NCBI RefSeq assembly: GCF_011927955.1
Contig: NZ_JAATJN010000001.1
Coordinates: 806,001 to 870,000 of the forward strand
Origin: Brevibacterium marinum
GTDB taxonomy: Bacteria > Actinomycetota > Actinomycetes > Actinomycetales > Brevibacteriaceae
Length of the DNA stretch: 64,000 nucleotides
Direction of reading: 5' to 3'
Positions 52,355 to 61,109 of this stretch are shown piece by piece. The notes beneath the pieces are model-generated. The model was not told where the DNA came from, did not search any database, and worked only from the letters and a program-made list of their open reading frames with translations. Position 1 is the first letter of the stretch. Each line of letters starts with the position of its first letter. The translations under genes were made by a program, and so were the position numbers.

Positions 52355-53281
52355 TCACACATCGCGCTGAGCCACCGAGGCGGCGACCTCGTGGAGGATC
52401 TCGAGCGCTGCGGCGATGATCGGCTGGCCGGCCGATCCGCTGCGCACTCCGGTGAGGATCTTGCGCGAGGGGACCGGGTCGCCGCGTAGCGGCACGCGGG
52501 CCACATCGTAGCCATCGGGCAGGCGGGCCAGGCGGGGGATGAGTGCGACACCCAGCCCGGCCGAGACCAGAGCCGCGCCCGTCTCCCACTCCCGCGACTG
52601 GTGTGCGTTCTCCGGAAAGAAGCCCGCGGCCGCACACGCGGTGCGCACGAGTCGGTGATACGGCGAGCCCGGGCGATCGAGGATCCAGCTCTCCTCGGCG
52701 GCCTCGCTCAGCGACACCGCGGAACGGGTCGCCAGCCGATGATCGCTGCGGACGAGGAGATCGAGACGGTCGCTGACCAGGGCATTCTGTTCGAACCGGA
52801 TATCGCTGCGTGGCGGCAGCGGATCCGTGGCCACGACGACGGCGATGTCGGCCTGCTCGGTGACGAGGAGTTCGAAGCACTCCTCGGGTTCGGCCTCGAT
52901 GATGGTGACCTGCGAATCGCCGAAGAGCTCGTCCACCCTCTCCGCGGTCGGCGGCAGCAGGGTCGCCGCGGCCGTGGAGAAGCCGCACAGGCGCAGCCGC
53001 CGCTGTCGCAGGGCACTGCCCGCATCCGCCTCGGCGAGTTCGCCCCGGATCTCCTCCCACCGGGTGAACAGCTCCTGCGTGCGCTCGAGCAGAAGCTGCC
53101 CCACGCGGGTGAGGACGAGGCCCCTCCCGCGCTGTTCGAGGATGGGCAGACCGAGGTCCTTGGACAGGGACCTCAGCTGGTGGGACACGGCCGACGGGGT
53201 GTAGCCGAGGCGGTGTGCGGCCTCGGTGAGGGTGCCGACTTCGGCGAGGACGCGGAGGACGTGGAGGCGCTGATCGATCAT
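52355..53281 (-). CDS. LysR family transcriptional regulator
   Basis: A 308-residue regulator: N-terminal winged helix-turn-helix (LRVLAEVGTLTEAAHRLGYT, then PSAVSHQLRSLSKDLGLPIL) and a C-terminal periplasmic-binding-protein-like effector domain (about 90-300). It lies between the cyclodeaminase/permease operon and the divergent Rieske oxygenase gene. A palindrome CAATATTG (53283-53290) directly abuts its start codon, in the kind of position used for autoregulation. Either neighbouring operon may be its target; the divergent Rieske gene is the classical choice. Confidence 0.87.
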   Translation of the reverse strand: MIDQRLHVLRVLAEVGTLTEAAHRLGYTPSAVSHQLRSLSKDLGLPILEQRGRGLVLTRVGQLLLERTQELFTRWEEIRGELAEADAGSALRQRRLRLCGFSTAAATLLPPTAERVDELFGDSQVTIIEAEPEECFELLVTEQADIAVVVATDPLPPRSDIRFEQNALVSDRLDLLVRSDHRLATRSAVSLSEAAEESWILDRPGSPYHRLVRTACAAAGFFPENAHQSREWETGAALVSAGLGVALIPRLARLPDGYDVARVPLRGDPVPSRKILTGVRSGSAGQPIIAAALEILHEVAASVAQRDV

Positions 53282-53387
53282 GCAATATTGTTACACGGTC
53301 CAGGTGAAAAAGATTCGCTTTTCTTTGCAGGATTCCCGGCGGACACTGGCAGAAAGCAACAGCAATCGCAGCGAGGCGGTGACACCG

Positions 53388-54695
53388 ATGACTTTGGCAT
53401 ACGAAGTCGATCCCCGAACCACGACCAGCACCTTCGACCCGGATCGTCTCATCGATGAGCGTCGACCCGGGTACTGTCTCGACGCTCCCTTCTATCTGTC
53501 CGAGGAGTTCTTCCGCCGGGACGTCGACGCGGTGTTCGCCTCGACCTGGATCTTCGCGGCGGCCGCCGCCGAGGTGCCCGAGCCCGGCGATTTCGTCACC
53601 ATCGACATCGGCGACTACTCGGTCATCATCATCCGCGATGACGACGAGGAGATCCGCGCCCACCACAACGTCTGCCGCCACCGCGGCGCTCGCCTCCTGT
53701 CCGAGGCCAACGGGTCCGTGGGCAACATCGTCTGCAGCTACCATCAGTGGACCTATTCTCCCGAGGGCGACCTCATGTCCGCAGGCGTCCAAGCTCCCGG
53801 CTTCGACAGGACCTGCTTCTCACTGCGCTCGGTCAACGTCCGTGTCGTCTCGGGACTCGTCTTCATCTGCCTCGCGCAGGATCCTCCGGAGGATTTCGCC
53901 GAGGCGGCCGCTCGGATCTCTCCCTACATCGAACCGCACGCCCTGGACAGGACCAAGGTCGCCGCCCAGGTCGACCTCGTCGAGCACGCCAATTGGAAGC
54001 TCGTCATGGAGAACAACCGCGAGTGCTACCACTGCGAAGCCGGTCACCCCGAGCTGACCTGCACCTTCTTCCCGACCTACGGGTACAGGCCCGAGGAGAT
54101 CCCCAAACGCCTCAAGCCCGCCTACCAGCGCTACCTCGACGCCGAGGAGCGACTGCGCGTCAACAGCGAACGCAACAACCTGCCGACCGAACTCATCGAG
54201 GAGCTCAGCGGTCGCCCCACCGGGTTCCGGATCGAACGGGCCGCGCTCGACGGCAAGGGTGAGTCGTACACGATGGACGGTGCGGCCGCCTCGGCGAGGC
54301 TCCTCGGCGAATTCGACACCGCAGAGCTGGGGCGGCTGTCGATGCACACCCAGCCCAACGCCTGGTTCCACTTCATGGGCGACCACGCGGTCACCTTCTC
54401 CCTCGTGCCGCTGGGCCCCGATAAGACACTGGTCCGCTCGACCTGGCTGGTGCACGAGGACGCCGTCGAGGGCGTCGACTACGACGTCGAGAACCTCACA
54501 ACCGTGTGGAAGAAGACGAACGAGCAGGACGCGGCCCTGTGCGCGAAGGCCCATCGGGGCATCTCCTCACCGGCCTACCTGCCCGGACCCTACGCCCCGA
54601 CGGAGGCCGACCTCGAGGAATTCTGCACCTGGTACATCGAACGGCTCAAGGCCCACCGCGGTGACGGTGAGCCAGGAGAGAGGAGCATGCCATGA
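53388..54695 (+). CDS. Rieske aromatic-ring-hydroxylating-type oxygenase, alpha subunit (GbcA/CntA-like)
   Basis: A 435-residue oxygenase. The Rieske centre is formed by C96-x-H98 (NVCRHRGARLL) and C116-x2-H119 (CSYHQWTYS); the mononuclear iron site shows the ENNRECYHCEAGHPEL block with the H-x4-H pair. The N-terminal PGYCLDAPFYLSEEFFRRDV and WIFAAAAAEVPEPGDF match the glycine-betaine and carnitine monooxygenase group that demethylates or cleaves quaternary amines rather than aromatic rings. Start ATG 53388 begins the conserved part. It overlaps the reductase gene by four bases. Its place beside amino-acid transport and proline-type enzymes favours a betaine substrate such as glycine or proline betaine. 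Confidence 0.85.
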   Translation: MTLAYEVDPRTTTSTFDPDRLIDERRPGYCLDAPFYLSEEFFRRDVDAVFASTWIFAAAAAEVPEPGDFVTIDIGDYSVIIIRDDDEEIRAHHNVCRHRGARLLSEANGSVGNIVCSYHQWTYSPEGDLMSAGVQAPGFDRTCFSLRSVNVRVVSGLVFICLAQDPPEDFAEAAARISPYIEPHALDRTKVAAQVDLVEHANWKLVMENNRECYHCEAGHPELTCTFFPTYGYRPEEIPKRLKPAYQRYLDAEERLRVNSERNNLPTELIEELSGRPTGFRIERAALDGKGESYTMDGAAASARLLGEFDTAELGRLSMHTQPNAWFHFMGDHAVTFSLVPLGPDKTLVRSTWLVHEDAVEGVDYDVENLTTVWKKTNEQDAALCAKAHRGISSPAYLPGPYAPTEADLEEFCTWYIERLKAHRGDGEPGERSMP

Positions 54696-55900
54696 CCGTG
54701 TCACAGAACGCCGGCCCCGCAGTCGACACCGGCTCGCCCGCCGCCAACGACCGCGCGAGGTTTGCCGACTCCGCGAACGCCGGTGAGACATTTGCCGACG
54801 ACGGCCTGACGGGCATGGTGGAGTGCACCGGGAGGACCTCGCTGACCCACGATGTCACGAGCTTCGACTTCTTCGCTCCATGGCTGAACCGGATCGACTT
54901 CGAGCCCGGCCAGTACGTCACCGTGCGCGTCCCCGAGCTCGGCCTCGAACGCTGCTACTCCATCTCCTCGGCGCCGTTCGGCACCAACACGTTCACGCTG
55001 ACGATCAAACGCGTCGACGGCGGTGCGGTCTCGACCCATCTGCACGATGTGCTCAAGGTCGGCGACCGCATTCACGTCGACGGGCCCTACGGGCTGTTCA
55101 GCACCAGCTTCCACGCTGGGAACAGGCATCTGTTCGTCTCCGGCGGTTCGGGCATCTCCCCGATCATGTCGATGGTCCGATCCCTCTTGGCGCGACCGGC
55201 CGGGACCCCGACCGACATCGTCCTCATCCACAACGCCGCCACCCCCGAGGACATCATCTTCCGCGCCGAGCTCGAGCAGCTCGCGGAGGTTCCCGGGGTC
55301 AGTGTCGTGACGATGTGCTCGCGCGACTCGTCCGCGGAGGTGTGGGCCGGACGACGTGGTCGGATCACCCGTCGGACCCTCGCCGAGGTGGTCCCCGAGC
55401 CGGCAGATCGCGAGACCTTCGTCTGTGGTCCCGCCGACTACATGTCCGCAGTTCGGATCATGCTCGACGAGCTCGGCGTCCTCGGCTCTCGGGTGCACGA
55501 GGAGTCATTCGTCTTCGCCACATCCCCGGCCGAACGGCTCGCGCGGAAGGGCCGCGAGGCGGAGGCGCCGGCCACGTCAGAACCCGGTGAGTCTGCGTCG
55601 GGCACAGCAGGGACCGCAGCAGGAGGGTCACCGCTGTCGAGCTTCGGCATCGAGTTCACCTCCAGCGGCAAGCACATCGACTGTGACCGGGAGACCACCG
55701 TCCTCGACGCAGCCGTGGAGGCAGGCATGGTCTTTCCCTCCTCCTGTGAGGAGGGCATGTGTGGGACCTGCAAATCCGTGCTGGTCAGTGGTGAGGTCGA
55801 GATGAACCATGCCGGTGGCATCCGGCCCAAGGAGATCGCGGCAGGCAAGTTCCTGCCCTGTTGCTCGACCCCGCTGAGTGATCTCGTCGTCGAGAGGTGA
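54692..55900 (+). CDS. Oxygenase reductase component (FNR + C-terminal 2Fe-2S ferredoxin)
   Basis: A 402-residue electron-transfer protein that passes electrons from NAD(P)H to the adjacent Rieske oxygenase. The FAD motif RCYSISS and FVSGGSGISPIMSMV (pyridine nucleotide site) form the FNR half. A Ser/Gly/Ala linker near 295-315 leads to a plant-type ferredoxin with PSSCEEGMCGTCKSV, that is C-x4-C-x2-C, and a last cysteine in FLPCCS. The FNR-then-ferredoxin order is that of GbcB/CntB-type partners. A roughly 45-residue N-terminal extension is unassigned. The ATG overlaps the oxygenase stop (ATGA). Confidence 0.9.
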   Translation: MTVSQNAGPAVDTGSPAANDRARFADSANAGETFADDGLTGMVECTGRTSLTHDVTSFDFFAPWLNRIDFEPGQYVTVRVPELGLERCYSISSAPFGTNTFTLTIKRVDGGAVSTHLHDVLKVGDRIHVDGPYGLFSTSFHAGNRHLFVSGGSGISPIMSMVRSLLARPAGTPTDIVLIHNAATPEDIIFRAELEQLAEVPGVSVVTMCSRDSSAEVWAGRRGRITRRTLAEVVPEPADRETFVCGPADYMSAVRIMLDELGVLGSRVHEESFVFATSPAERLARKGREAEAPATSEPGESASGTAGTAAGGSPLSSFGIEFTSSGKHIDCDRETTVLDAAVEAGMVFPSSCEEGMCGTCKSVLVSGEVEMNHAGGIRPKEIAAGKFLPCCSTPLSDLVVER

Positions 55901-55918
55901 CACGCACCGTGACGCGAC

Positions 55919-55989
55919 GTGCGCAGTTCAGTGACCTGCGATGTGCGCGGTTCCAGTGTCGTGATGTGCGCGGTTCAGTGACCAGCGAT
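55919..55989. repeat. Tandem repeat, three 23-24-bp units
   Basis: Units at 55919-55942, 55943-55965 and 55966-55989, consensus GTGCGCGGTTCAGTGACC then GCGAT. The array starts 18 bases after the reductase stop, and the last unit runs into the 3' end of the convergent TetR gene. Confidence 0.88.
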
Positions 55990-56604
55990 GCCGAGGACGA
56001 TCGTCTGCACCCGGGGGATGAGTTCGGCGAGTTCGTGGTGTTCGACGCGCAGCCACTGCTCCAGCTGAGCCGCCGAGAGAACGGACATGATCGCCTCGGC
56101 ACGCAGCCGTGGGGCCTCGGTGTCGATCTCCTCGACGAGAATCTCGACATGGCGACGCCAGAAGGGGTAGACCACTCGGTCGAAACGGCCGCGGGGGCTC
56201 GACGCCTCGGTGAGGAGGACGAGATCGAGATTGCCGGTGATGTGCTTCATGTACGCTTCGGCGAAGGCCGCCAGACGTTCGACACCGGGTGCTCCCGGCC
56301 CCAGGGGAGGCGGGCCCTGGAGCATGCGCGCGTGCATATCGCGGACTCGATCGTCGAGCAGCGCCGAGGCGATTCCCGCTTTGTCGGTGAAGTTCCTGTA
56401 GAGCGTGCCCTTGCCCACACGAGCCCGCTTGGCCAGCTCGTCCATGGTCAGTCCCGCGACGCCCCGTTCAGTCAGGAGCTGTCCGGCGGCATCCAGGATT
56501 CGACGCCGATTCCGCTGGGCGTCTGCGCGCAGCGGCGGCTCGGTCGATGCCAAGGGGAGGAGTGCCCTTCCAAAAGCGGACTGTGGTCCGGTATGCTCGC
56601 TCAT
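55975..56604 (-). CDS. TetR family transcriptional regulator
   Basis: A 209-residue repressor: RRRILDAAGQLLTERGVAG followed by LTMDELAKRARVGKGTLYRN. An N-terminal tail of about 30 residues precedes the DNA-binding domain. The C-terminal part resembles SbtR-like domains. ATG 56604 is chosen because longer frame upstream crosses an operator. Two identical-type sites, CGGAC-N4-GTCCG, lie at 56577-56590 (inside its first codons) and 56608-56621 (just upstream). It is divergent from the quinone-oxidoreductase-like gene at 56721, which is the likely target with its own promoter. Confidence 0.87.
   Translation of the reverse strand: MSEHTGPQSAFGRALLPLASTEPPLRADAQRNRRRILDAAGQLLTERGVAGLTMDELAKRARVGKGTLYRNFTDKAGIASALLDDRVRDMHARMLQGPPPLGPGAPGVERLAAFAEAYMKHITGNLDLVLLTEASSPRGRFDRVVYPFWRRHVEILVEEIDTEAPRLRAEAIMSVLSAAQLEQWLRVEHHELAELIPRVQTIVLGIAGH
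56577..56590. promoter_or_regulatory. Operator-like palindrome, site 1
   Basis: CGGAC-TGTG-GTCCG within codons 5-10 of the TetR gene. Same arms as site 2, with centres 31 bases apart, about three helical turns. Confidence 0.6.
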
Positions 56605-56607
56605 ATT

Positions 56608-56621
56608 CGGACTATAGTCCG
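56608..56621. promoter_or_regulatory. Operator-like palindrome, site 2
   Basis: CGGACTATAGTCCG, a perfect 14-bp palindrome four bases upstream of the TetR start, in the spacer shared with the MDR gene at 56721. Confidence 0.7.
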
Positions 56622-56720
56622 GATCCGATTCCGGAGGGAAGTCTCGCGGGGCAGTCCTGCGGGGTGCACCGGACAGGGGCTTCATTGTGAAGTTCCGGCA
56701 GCGATTCCAAGGAGGCAGCG

Positions 56721-57680
56721 ATGACATTCGTCAAGGTCGAGCAGCACGGAGGCCCGGAGGCATACGTGCAGGTGGAGAACGAGGACCTGACGCTCGGTCG
56801 GGGCCAGGTCCTCGTCGAACTGAGCGTGTCGGGAGTGAACTTCCTCGACGTCGTACAGCGTCGTGCGGCACTGCCCACGCCATTCCGGGCCGGAGTCGAG
56901 GGCGTCGGCCGGATCTCCGCTGTGGGCGACGGCGTCACGGACCTTGCGGTCGGTGCACGGGTCGGATGGATGACCGGCGGTCAGGGCAGCTTCTCCCAGT
57001 TCGCACTCGTCCAGGCCGATAAGGCGGTCGTGCTGCCCGACGACATCGATGACGAGACCGCCGTGGCCGCCCTCATGCAGGGCATCACGGCTCATTATCT
57101 GACGAGCGACACCTATTCGGTCTCGACCGGGGACGTCGTCCTCGTCCACGCCGCGGCCGGTGGACTCGGCCAGCTGCTCACCCAGGTCGCCGTGCTCAAG
57201 GGGGCCACCGTGATCGGCACGACCTCGTCCGAGGAGAGGGCCGAGACCGCCCGGAGGAACGGAGCCGCCCACGTCTTCGGCTACGAGGACTTCGCGGAGA
57301 AGACTCTTGAGGTCACGGACGGCGTCGGCGCTTCTGTGATCTACGACGGTGTCGGCGCGACGACCTTCGACAACGACCTCACCGCAGTGCGGACCCGCGG
57401 GACCATCGTGGTCGTCGGCAATGCCGGCGGTCCGGTCCCACCGGTCGACGTCAACACCCTCAACACCTCGGGCTCACTGTTCCTCACTCGCCCGACCGTC
57501 GCCGACCACGTCCGCACCCCGGAGGAGATCCGCGGCAGAACGGATGAGATCTTCACATGGATCAGAGACGGTGACCTCTCGGTCACCATCGGCGCCCGGT
57601 ATCCCATCGCCGAGGTGGGCGCCGCCTTCACAGCGCTCGAATCCCGTGCGACGACCGGAAAGATCGTGCTCGAACACTGA
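56721..57680 (+). CDS. Quinone oxidoreductase family (zinc-independent MDR)
   Basis: A 319-residue NADPH-dependent oxidoreductase of the medium-chain family. The zinc-binding cysteines of alcohol dehydrogenases are absent; the quinone-oxidoreductase type NFLDVVQRRAALPTPFRAGV and VLVHAAAGGLGQLLTQVA (nucleotide loop AAxGGxGxxL) are present. It reduces quinones or enals. Start ATG 56721 follows AAGGAGG at five bases, a strong site. The divergent TetR gene and its paired palindromes probably control it, so an electrophile- or quinone-induced response is plausible. Confidence 0.9.
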   Translation: MTFVKVEQHGGPEAYVQVENEDLTLGRGQVLVELSVSGVNFLDVVQRRAALPTPFRAGVEGVGRISAVGDGVTDLAVGARVGWMTGGQGSFSQFALVQADKAVVLPDDIDDETAVAALMQGITAHYLTSDTYSVSTGDVVLVHAAAGGLGQLLTQVAVLKGATVIGTTSSEERAETARRNGAAHVFGYEDFAEKTLEVTDGVGASVIYDGVGATTFDNDLTAVRTRGTIVVVGNAGGPVPPVDVNTLNTSGSLFLTRPTVADHVRTPEEIRGRTDEIFTWIRDGDLSVTIGARYPIAEVGAAFTALESRATTGKIVLEH

Positions 57681-57739
57681 GATGCCGAACACCGGGTGGT
57701 CTGATTCCTCTGTGGCCAAGCGTTGCTGCCCACTGAACG

Positions 57740-59284
57740 TCAGTTCTTGAGCTGGGCCTCCCGCAGACCATAGGTCCCCAGTACATAGGGTTCGAAATCG
57801 ACGACATCGCTGCTGATTCCGTACAGCGCCTTCTGATAGGCGACCGGGATGATCGGCGCTTCGTCGGCGACCTTCTGCTGGATCTTCGCGTAGAGCGCGT
57901 TCTGCTTCTCGGGATCGGGTTCGGCCAGGGCCTGCGATGACCACTTCTTGACCTGCGGGTCGCCGTAGCCGGAGCGGATGCCCGAATCGTCGGTGACCGC
58001 GAGGAAGTTGATCATCTGCGAGGTGTCGGAGACGTCAGAGGTGGCATAGCCGACTTGGACCTCGAAGTCGCCGTTGGTGCGGTTCGTCGTCAGTGTCGCA
58101 TCGTCGAGTTTCTGCACATGGACCGTGATACCGAGGTCCTGCCATGACTGCTGGGCGATCTGCGCCAGCAGCTCACGGTCGGCCACGCCGGATGGGATCT
58201 GGATCGTGATCTCCAGTCCTTCCGCGTGGTCGGACTCGGCCATGAGCTTCTTGGCCTTGTCCATGTTGTACTCGCCGCCGTCGATGCCCTCGGCATGGCC
58301 GGTCAGGCCGGGGGAGATGAAGGAGCTCGCCGGATCCGCGTAACCGGCATAGACGACATCGACGACGGACTTCCGGTCGACCGCATAGGACATAGCCCGG
58401 CGCACCTTCGGGTCATCGAGGCCGTCCACCTTGTTGTTGAGGTTGAAGTAGAGGATCTTCGTCGATTCGAAGGCCGTGGCCGAGACATCCTGTGACCGGT
58501 CCATGGTGCTCATGCTCAAGGGAGCAGGTTCCTCGTTGATGTGGGCCTGTCCGCCCTGGAGCTGCAATCGGCGGGTGTTGTCCTCGGAGACCACATTGAA
58601 TGTCACCGAGTGCAGGTTCGGTACGCCCTCCTGCCAGTAGGCATCGTTGCGGACGAGTTTGAGGCTTTGACCCTTCGTCCAGGAGTGGACCTTGAAGGGT
58701 CCGGTGCCATCGGCATGTGTTGCCATGTACTCGGCGTCGTGGCCGCCGAAGTCGTCCGGGTAGATCGCGGCGGCGAACAGGGCCATGTAGCTGGGCAGCG
58801 GACCCCACGGTTTGGACAGCTCGATCTTCACCGTCGAGTCGTCGACCTTCTTGACGTCGTCGATGAGGGTGAATTCGCCGGCCCAGAGATTGGCATCGTC
58901 ACTTTCGTCCCGCGCGTAGTTGAGGGAGAAGACGACATCGTCGGCCGTGAGCTCCTTGCCGCTGTGGAACTTCACATTCTCACGCAGATTGAACGTCCAC
59001 GAGAGCTTGTCCTCCGACTCCGTCCAGTCCGTCGCGAGGCCCGGCACGACGCCTGTCCCATCGGGTTTGTTCAGCGTCAGCGTCTCGTACACCTGCTGCA
59101 GCGTCCAGATGTCGGAGTTCAGGGTCGTGGTCGGCGGCAGCAGGGTGGTGGCGTCAGTGCTGCGAGCGAAGATGAGGTCGCCGCCGTTGGCTGGAGGACC
59201 GTCGTCGCCCGGTCCGCAGCCGGTGAGGATCAGCAGGGCGGCGGCCATGATTCCGAGGAATCTGGACGTGTGTCTGGCGATCAT
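57740..59284 (-). CDS. ABC transporter substrate-binding lipoprotein (SBP_bac_5)
   Basis: A 514-residue peptide/nickel-type binding lipoprotein with lipobox LILTGC (Cys23). It shows the family landmarks DATTLLPPTTTLNSDIWTLQ, LSWTFNLRENVKFHSGKELT and KVRRAMSYAVDRKSVVDVVY. It binds an oligopeptide or an opine- or amino-acid-like compound outside the membrane for the importer encoded upstream. It is the last gene of a five-gene operon (permease, permease, ATPase, ATPase, binding protein), starting on the stop of the preceding ATPase gene. The proline racemase-family gene lies before the operon, so a proline-containing ligand is a guess. Confidence 0.9.
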   Translation of the reverse strand: MIARHTSRFLGIMAAALLILTGCGPGDDGPPANGGDLIFARSTDATTLLPPTTTLNSDIWTLQQVYETLTLNKPDGTGVVPGLATDWTESEDKLSWTFNLRENVKFHSGKELTADDVVFSLNYARDESDDANLWAGEFTLIDDVKKVDDSTVKIELSKPWGPLPSYMALFAAAIYPDDFGGHDAEYMATHADGTGPFKVHSWTKGQSLKLVRNDAYWQEGVPNLHSVTFNVVSEDNTRRLQLQGGQAHINEEPAPLSMSTMDRSQDVSATAFESTKILYFNLNNKVDGLDDPKVRRAMSYAVDRKSVVDVVYAGYADPASSFISPGLTGHAEGIDGGEYNMDKAKKLMAESDHAEGLEITIQIPSGVADRELLAQIAQQSWQDLGITVHVQKLDDATLTTNRTNGDFEVQVGYATSDVSDTSQMINFLAVTDDSGIRSGYGDPQVKKWSSQALAEPDPEKQNALYAKIQQKVADEAPIIPVAYQKALYGISSDVVDFEPYVLGTYGLREAQLKN

Positions 59285-60231
59285 TAGCGGCCTCCTTCCC
59301 TCGCCGAGATGGTCCGTCGTGGCGCGGTGGAATCTCGTGTCGTATCGGTCGGGGTTCTGGCGGGATCATTCGTGGGGTCGCCGGCGCCGCGATCGAGGAA
59401 GGCGCTGTCGAAACGCGGTATGGCCCTCAGCAGTGACTTCGTGTACTCCTCGCGGGGATTGTCGAAGATCTCTGCCGTCGAACTGCTTTCGACGAGGACT
59501 CCGTTGTGGATGACGCAGACGCGTTCGCACAGACTCCTCACCACGGCCAGGTCATGGGAGATGAAGAGGATGGACAGGTCCAGCTGTTCGCGCAGTCGGG
59601 CGAAGAGTGCGATGATCTCCGCCTGCACGCTGACATCAAGGGCAGACACGGCCTCGTCGGCCACGATCGCTTCGGGCTGGACCGCGAGTGCTCGGGCGAT
59701 GGCCACTCGCTGGCGTTGGCCGCCGGACATGGCCGTGGGTGTGCGGTCGAGGAATTCGACCGGCAGGCGCACCATGTCCATGAGTTCGACGCATCGGCGC
59801 TTCAGCGCAGCGCCCGAGGCGAGCTTGTGGTGCCTGATCACCTCGGTGAGGGTGTTGCGCACGGTGTACCGGGGATCAAGTGAGGCGAAGGGATCCTGGA
59901 AGACCATCTGGACGACCCGCCACTGTTCGGCGCTGCGCTTCGGTCCAAGCTCGCGGCCGTCGAAGGAGACTCCGCCCGAATAGTCGCGCTGCAGGCCGCA
60001 GATGACTCGGGAGACCGTGGATTTTCCGGAGCCCGATTCCCCGACCAGGCCGACGATCTCACCCGGGGCGACTTCGAGGCTGACGTCATCGACCGCTGTG
60101 AAGGCTCGCTCGCCCCGCCCGAAGATGACGGTGATGTTCTCGGCACTGAGCCCGGACCCGGGCGAGGGGCTCGGGCCGGCGGCTGATCCTCGACCGGAGG
60201 CGTCGTCCTGTGACAGCAGTCGTGTGCTCAT
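59284..60231 (-). CDS. ABC transporter ATP-binding protein (OppF/DppF type)
   Basis: A 315-residue ATPase of the peptide-importer type. Walker A is GLVGESGSGKSTVSRVI, the signature is AMSGGQRQRVAIARAL and Walker B AIVADEAVSALDVSVQ. A Ser/Gly/Pro-rich stretch of about 28 residues precedes the domain. ATG 60231 overlaps the stop of the upstream ATPase gene (ATGA). The C-terminal end beyond about residue 265 is Thr/Arg/Asp-rich and lacks the tidy cysteine motif of many OppF proteins. Works with its partner at 60228 to power the importer. Confidence 0.92.
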   Translation of the reverse strand: MSTRLLSQDDASGRGSAAGPSPSPGSGLSAENITVIFGRGERAFTAVDDVSLEVAPGEIVGLVGESGSGKSTVSRVICGLQRDYSGGVSFDGRELGPKRSAEQWRVVQMVFQDPFASLDPRYTVRNTLTEVIRHHKLASGAALKRRCVELMDMVRLPVEFLDRTPTAMSGGQRQRVAIARALAVQPEAIVADEAVSALDVSVQAEIIALFARLREQLDLSILFISHDLAVVRSLCERVCVIHNGVLVESSSTAEIFDNPREEYTKSLLRAIPRFDSAFLDRGAGDPTNDPARTPTDTTRDSTAPRRTISAREGGR

Positions 60232-61109
60232 CTCACTCTCGCGATCTGTACACCGTCGTCGATCCGCGGAGTCGCCGACAGGAGTGTGCGTGTGTAGTCC
60301 TCCTGCGGCTCGTCGAAGACGCTCTGCAGGGTCCCGCGTTCGATGATCTGCCCGTTCTTCATCACACTGATGCTCGTGCACAGTTGGGCGACGACGGCGA
60401 GATCATGGGTGACGTAGAGCAGTCCCAGCCCATTCTTCTGCTGCATGGTGCGGAAGAGGTCGAGCACCTGGGCCTGGATCGTCACGTCCAAGGCCGTGGT
60501 GGGCTCGTCGCAGAGGAGGATTTCGGGTTCCTGGGCTAGGGCGGCCGCGATCATCACGCGCTGCCGCATGCCGCCGGAGAGTTGAAACGGGTAGTCGGAG
60601 ACGCGGCGTTCGGGGTCTGCGATTCCGACTCGGTCCATGAGGTCGACCGCGAGGTCGTGCGCGGCGCGTCGGGACAGACCCTTGTGCTCGGCGATGGCGT
60701 CGGTGATCTGTCGGCCGACCTTCATCACGGGATTGAGCGCGATCGCCGGTTCCTGGAACACCATCGAGATTCCGGTGCCGCGGACGTTCTGGTCGTAGCG
60801 TCGACCGCTGCCCGAGGTGAGGATGTTCTTCCCGCGGAAACGGACCTCGCCCTCGACCACAGTGGCCGCAGGCGGCAGCAGCCCGAGAATGGTGCGCAGG
60901 GTCATCGACTTCCCGGACCCCGATTCGCCGACGAGGCCCATCGGCTCCCCGGGTTCGAGTGTGATCGAAACATCGTCGAGGATCCGACGCCTGCCGACCT
61001 CCCCGTCGATGTCGACGGTCAGCGAGTCGACCTCGAGCAAGGGCTGGGACGCCGTGGGTCGGGACTGCGTGGGCTGTGTCGTCACGGGTTCAGGACTCAT
61101 GAGGCTCAC
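60228..61109 (-). CDS. ABC transporter ATP-binding protein (OppD/DppD type)
   Basis: A 293-residue ATPase with Walker A GLVGESGSGKSMTL, signature FQLSGGMRQRVMIAAALAQE and Walker B ILLCDEPTTALDVTIQ. The GTG at 61109 overlaps the permease stop (GTGA). ATG 61100, three codons later, is a good alternative. The C-terminal segment after residue 250 (QIIERGTLQSVFDEPQEDYT) is the standard OppD ending. Forms the ATPase heterodimer with the following gene's product at the inner face of the membrane. Confidence 0.92.
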   Translation of the reverse strand: MSLMSPEPVTTQPTQSRPTASQPLLEVDSLTVDIDGEVGRRRILDDVSITLEPGEPMGLVGESGSGKSMTLRTILGLLPPAATVVEGEVRFRGKNILTSGSGRRYDQNVRGTGISMVFQEPAIALNPVMKVGRQITDAIAEHKGLSRRAAHDLAVDLMDRVGIADPERRVSDYPFQLSGGMRQRVMIAAALAQEPEILLCDEPTTALDVTIQAQVLDLFRTMQQKNGLGLLYVTHDLAVVAQLCTSISVMKNGQIIERGTLQSVFDEPQEDYTRTLLSATPRIDDGVQIARVR

